Made by a program: the position numbers and the translations under genes. A model generated the notes under the pieces. It was not told the DNA's origin. It did not search any database and worked only from the letters and a program-made list of their open reading frames with translations. DNA of 51,650 nt from NCBI GenBank assembly GCA_003133565.1, contig PKYB01000075.1, forward strand, positions 1 to 51,650, read 5' to 3'. Origin of the DNA: Solirubrobacterales bacterium. Lineage in GTDB: Bacteria > Actinomycetota > Thermoleophilia > Solirubrobacterales > Solirubrobacteraceae. This document shows, in pieces, positions 49,600 to 51,650 of this stretch; the stretch's first letter is position 1, and each line of letters opens with the position of its first letter.

Positions 49600-50067
49600 T
49601 CATGAACGGCGGTCCTCCGAGACTACGCTCGCCGTCCGGACTGGCGTTCGTGGACGGCTGGTCTTCCAGCTGAGGTGGGTGTGTTGGAAGTTGTCGTTGT
49701 ATTTCAAGCCGTAGCCGAGCAGTCGGTCCAGGCCTATGTGCGCTAGCCAGACGAGCCCGAGCGCCGCGACCAGCGGTATGTGTTGCCACCAGCCGAGGGC
49801 GATCGGTGCCGCTGGCAGAGGGGTGACGTGGGCGATGTTGTAGAGGCGTGCTCCGAGACGCGCGCCGCCAAGATAGCCGACAGCAGATATGTCGGGGGCG
49901 AGAAGCGTGAGCGGGATCAGCCACCAAGGCTGTTTGGTAGTGGTGTACGCGATGAGCGCGCCGGCGAGCAGTGTGGCTGCTTCCAGGCGCAGCCAGAGGC
50001 GTGGTGCTCCGACGACCGTCCCGACGCCGGGCATTTGGGTTGCCTCGTGATGGCTGGCCGAGGTCAC
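49600..50067 (-). CDS. DUF4260-family membrane protein
   Basis: A 155-residue protein with about three membrane segments and the family signature: RLWLRLEAATLLAGALIAYTT, WWLIPLTLLAPDISAVGYLG, ARLGARLYNIAHVTPLP, LVWLAHIGLDRLLGYGLKYN, then FQHTHLS. The function of DUF4260 is unknown. ATG 50067 overlaps the TetR gene stop by four bases, so it belongs to the same operon. Confidence 0.88.
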   Translation of the reverse strand: MTSASHHEATQMPGVGTVVGAPRLWLRLEAATLLAGALIAYTTTKQPWWLIPLTLLAPDISAVGYLGGARLGARLYNIAHVTPLPAAPIALGWWQHIPLVAALGLVWLAHIGLDRLLGYGLKYNDNFQHTHLSWKTSRPRTPVRTASVVSEDRRS

Positions 50068-50654
50068 GTTCGACTCCCGCTAGCGAGCTGGTCCTCGGTC
50101 CACTGGAGCGCTGCGACGAGGCCCTTGATAAGACGCTCGAAGCTGCCGTCGATGTCAACCGCCAGGCGGAAGTCGCCGGCGATCTCGAGGGTGACGAAGC
50201 CGTGCAGTGTTGCGCGCAGCGCGCGGGTGGCGTGGATGGCGTCGTCATCGCGCAGGTCGTAGCCGGCCAGCACGTCGGTAATGACCTGCAAGACGGCTTG
50301 GCTCGCGGTCTCGTCGTCGGCGTCTCCCGGGGCGGGAGGGTGTTGAGCGGCTGCGTAGCGGCCCGGGTGCACGAGCGCCCACGCGCGGTAGGCGCGGGCG
50401 ATCGACGTGATCGCGTCGCCTCGCTCGCGACCGACAGCGGCGCGAGCGAGCACGTACGCCAGCTCATTCTTGGCGCGCACCGCGAGACTGCGGTGCAAGC
50501 CGTCCAATCCGTCGATGTGCTTGTAAAGCGATGGCTGGCGTACGCCCAAACGTAGGGCGAGTGCGGCGAGCGTCAGCCGCTCGAGCCCGACCTCGTCGGC
50601 CATTCGCTCGCCCTCTTCGACGACCCGCGACTCGGTCAGACCCGCTCTAGGCAT
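50064..50654 (-). CDS. TetR-family transcriptional regulator
   Basis: A 196-residue regulator. The N-terminal helix-turn-helix (ERLTLAALALRLGVRQPSLY, then KHIDGLDGLHRSLAVRA) lies near residues 24-60; the C-terminal ligand domain contains RAYRAWALVHPGRYAAAQHP, typical of the WHG group of TetR regulators. It overlaps the alpha/beta hydrolase gene by eight bases. A palindrome in the operon promoter is its probable operator, implying self-repression relieved by a ligand, perhaps the hydrolase substrate (inference). Confidence 0.9.
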   Translation of the reverse strand: MPRAGLTESRVVEEGERMADEVGLERLTLAALALRLGVRQPSLYKHIDGLDGLHRSLAVRAKNELAYVLARAAVGRERGDAITSIARAYRAWALVHPGRYAAAQHPPAPGDADDETASQAVLQVITDVLAGYDLRDDDAIHATRALRATLHGFVTLEIAGDFRLAVDIDGSFERLIKGLVAALQWTEDQLASGSRT

Positions 50655-51501
50655 GGTCGCGTCCGGCGAGGAACGGCAGGATGGCGTCGGCGACTTGCTG
50701 CGGGTACTGCGCGTGGGGGTAGTGGCCCGCGTTCTCGATCATCTCGTAGCGGCCTAGACCGGCTGGTAACAGGCCAACGATCGCGGCGGCCTCGGCCTCG
50801 GGGTCCGGGAAGTCCGAATCATTGCTGCCCATCACCACCAGCGCCGGGCAGTGGACGTTGACCAGCTGCGCGGCGGCGTCGACCGGCTTCGATTTGCACA
50901 TGCTTTGGGCCGCCTTCGCGCGGCCGGGTTCACGCAGGTTTGCCTGCAGCGCGGCCAGCCAGCTGTCCCAGTCGGCCGGCTTGCGCCCTGGGTATGCCAC
51001 GTTCAGGTACTTCGACCAGATCCTGACGCTTCCGGTGAGGACGAATTCCCCCAGCAGCAGCGCGCCGCGGCGGTAATGGGAGTTACGCAGAAAGGCGGCC
51101 ACGCTGTACTCCGGCGGGCGGGTGAACGGGTCTATCTCCACGATCGCGCTCACCAGATCAGGGTTCGTCGCGGCCGCGATCGTCGCGGATCCGCCCGAGA
51201 AGGACTGGCCCACGATCACCGCCGGGCCGCCCAGCTTCCGGATGACCTCAATCAGATCGCCGGCGGTGTCTGCGCGGCTGTAGGAGCCCCAGCCGGTGCT
51301 GGACTCACCATGTCCCCGCAGGTCGACGCTGGCGACGCGGTAGCCGGCATCGGCGATCAGCGGTGCGAGGAAACGGTAGGAGCTGCGGGTATCAGCCACG
51401 CCGGGGGACAACACCACCAGCGGCCCATCCCCGACCACCTCGTAGGCGATGCGCCCGCCCTCGACATCCACATACTCAGTTCGGCCGGTTCGATCGTTCA
51501 T
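50647..51501 (-). CDS. alpha/beta hydrolase
   Basis: A 284-residue alpha/beta hydrolase. The nucleophile elbow GQSFSGG (Ser near residue 98), the acidic residue in VMGSNDSDFPDP near 224 and the His in ENAGHYPHAQYP near 259 form the triad. GPLVVLSPGVADTRSSYRFL and VASVDLRGHGESS mark the oxyanion region and strand 4. ATG 51501 has an AAAGGAA ribosome binding site and is preferred to ATG 51516. First gene of the hydrolase-tetR-DUF4260 operon. Substrate unknown. Confidence 0.92.
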   Translation of the reverse strand: MNDRTGRTEYVDVEGGRIAYEVVGDGPLVVLSPGVADTRSSYRFLAPLIADAGYRVASVDLRGHGESSTGWGSYSRADTAGDLIEVIRKLGGPAVIVGQSFSGGSATIAAATNPDLVSAIVEIDPFTRPPEYSVAAFLRNSHYRRGALLLGEFVLTGSVRIWSKYLNVAYPGRKPADWDSWLAALQANLREPGRAKAAQSMCKSKPVDAAAQLVNVHCPALVVMGSNDSDFPDPEAEAAAIVGLLPAGLGRYEMIENAGHYPHAQYPQQVADAILPFLAGRDHA

Positions 51502-51579
51502 CGTTGTTCCTTTCATCGTGCGCTCTCATCTAGTAGTCACGAGACCAAAAGGCCGTGCTGCAGGCTTTGCTCGTCGTAG

Positions 51580-51610
51580 GTAGCCTATGTAGCCTACAGG
51601 CTACCGTCAA
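51580..51610 (-). promoter_or_regulatory. promoter with TetR-type operator for the hydrolase-tetR-DUF4260 operon
   Basis: On the minus strand TTGACG (51605-51610) and TAGGCT (51582-51587) are 17 bases apart, a near-consensus promoter. The spacer contains the perfect palindrome GTAGCCTACAGGCTAC read on the plus strand (51589-51604), and a further GTAGCCTA half-site (51580-51587) overlaps the -10 box. A repressor bound here would block RNA polymerase. Confidence 0.8.
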
Positions 51611-51650
51611 TAGCTGAGTGGGCCGGCGTCCTGGCGCTCGCGAGGGACGA

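Noticed and set aside
1-51650. tRNA, rRNA, tmRNA, SRP RNA or CRISPR loci
   Set aside because: I looked for T-loop, SRP GGAAGGAAGC-like and regular repeat signals and saw none; a covariance-model search would be needed to be sure.

Overview
The window is high-GC, densely packed DNA with many GTG and TTG starts, stop-start overlaps of 1 to 4 bases, and few hairpin terminators with a U-tract. Gene content and order fit an actinobacterium. The run recG-rsmD-coaD-sepIVA-like-DUF177-rpmF, then rnc-smc-ftsY, ffh-rpsP-khpA-rimM-trmD-rplS-lepB-rnhB-yraN, is a conserved bacterial backbone. The WhiG-type sigma factor, the ImuB/DnaE2 mutasome with DUF6504, an EF-G-like paralogue and secreted propellers with repeated SCPSxxLC motifs point most to the class Thermoleophilia (Solirubrobacterales or relatives). 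This placement is inference from gene content; no rRNA or tRNA gene was recognised.

Layout. Positions 1-22000 are core: a DAK2 kinase-like protein (5' end cut by the window), recG, rsmD, coaD and a coiled-coil division protein. A lipid block follows (acyl-CoA ligase, fatty-acid desaturase, plsX, acpP) interleaved with DUF177 and rpmF. Then come rnc, smc, ftsY, an NfeD/SPFH membrane pair, the ffh-to-rplS translation block, an ECF sigma factor coupled to a 65-residue membrane peptide, and lepB. Positions 22000-25300 hold rnhB and yraN but are rearranged: there is a lepB relic, and a 324-bp direct repeat (18 mismatches, no gaps) of the rnhB/yraN junction flanks about 1.1 kb of unrelated DNA carrying an acetyltransferase-like gene. 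Positions 25400-36100 carry a ComM-like domain without its ATPase, thiD, ilvD, xerC/D, whiG-like sigma, an EF-G-like GTPase, RNase HI and a SEDS (FtsW/RodA) gene. Positions 36100-40900, on the minus strand, are the SOS-controlled imuB-DUF6504-dnaE2 mutagenesis operon with a clear LexA box. Positions 40966-44200 carry two adjacent membrane-anchored beta-propeller genes and a small hypothetical gene.

Positions 44200-49600 look accessory: a 5'-truncated dehydrogenase abutting a seven-repeat cysteine-pair lipoprotein, a Cys-rich membrane protein, a short tyrosine recombinase, and a toxin-antitoxin pair whose toxin is frameshifted. Positions 49600-51600 form a TetR-controlled alpha/beta hydrolase operon with an operator placed between the -35 and -10 boxes.

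A pattern running through the whole window is a TANNNT-like -10 box ending 5-8 bases, usually 6, before the start codon, with no Shine-Dalgarno site. About fifteen genes show it, consistent with widespread leaderless transcription. Another group (SPFH, GNAT, xerC/D, EF-G-like, integrase, hydrolase) has clear AGGAG-type ribosome binding sites instead.
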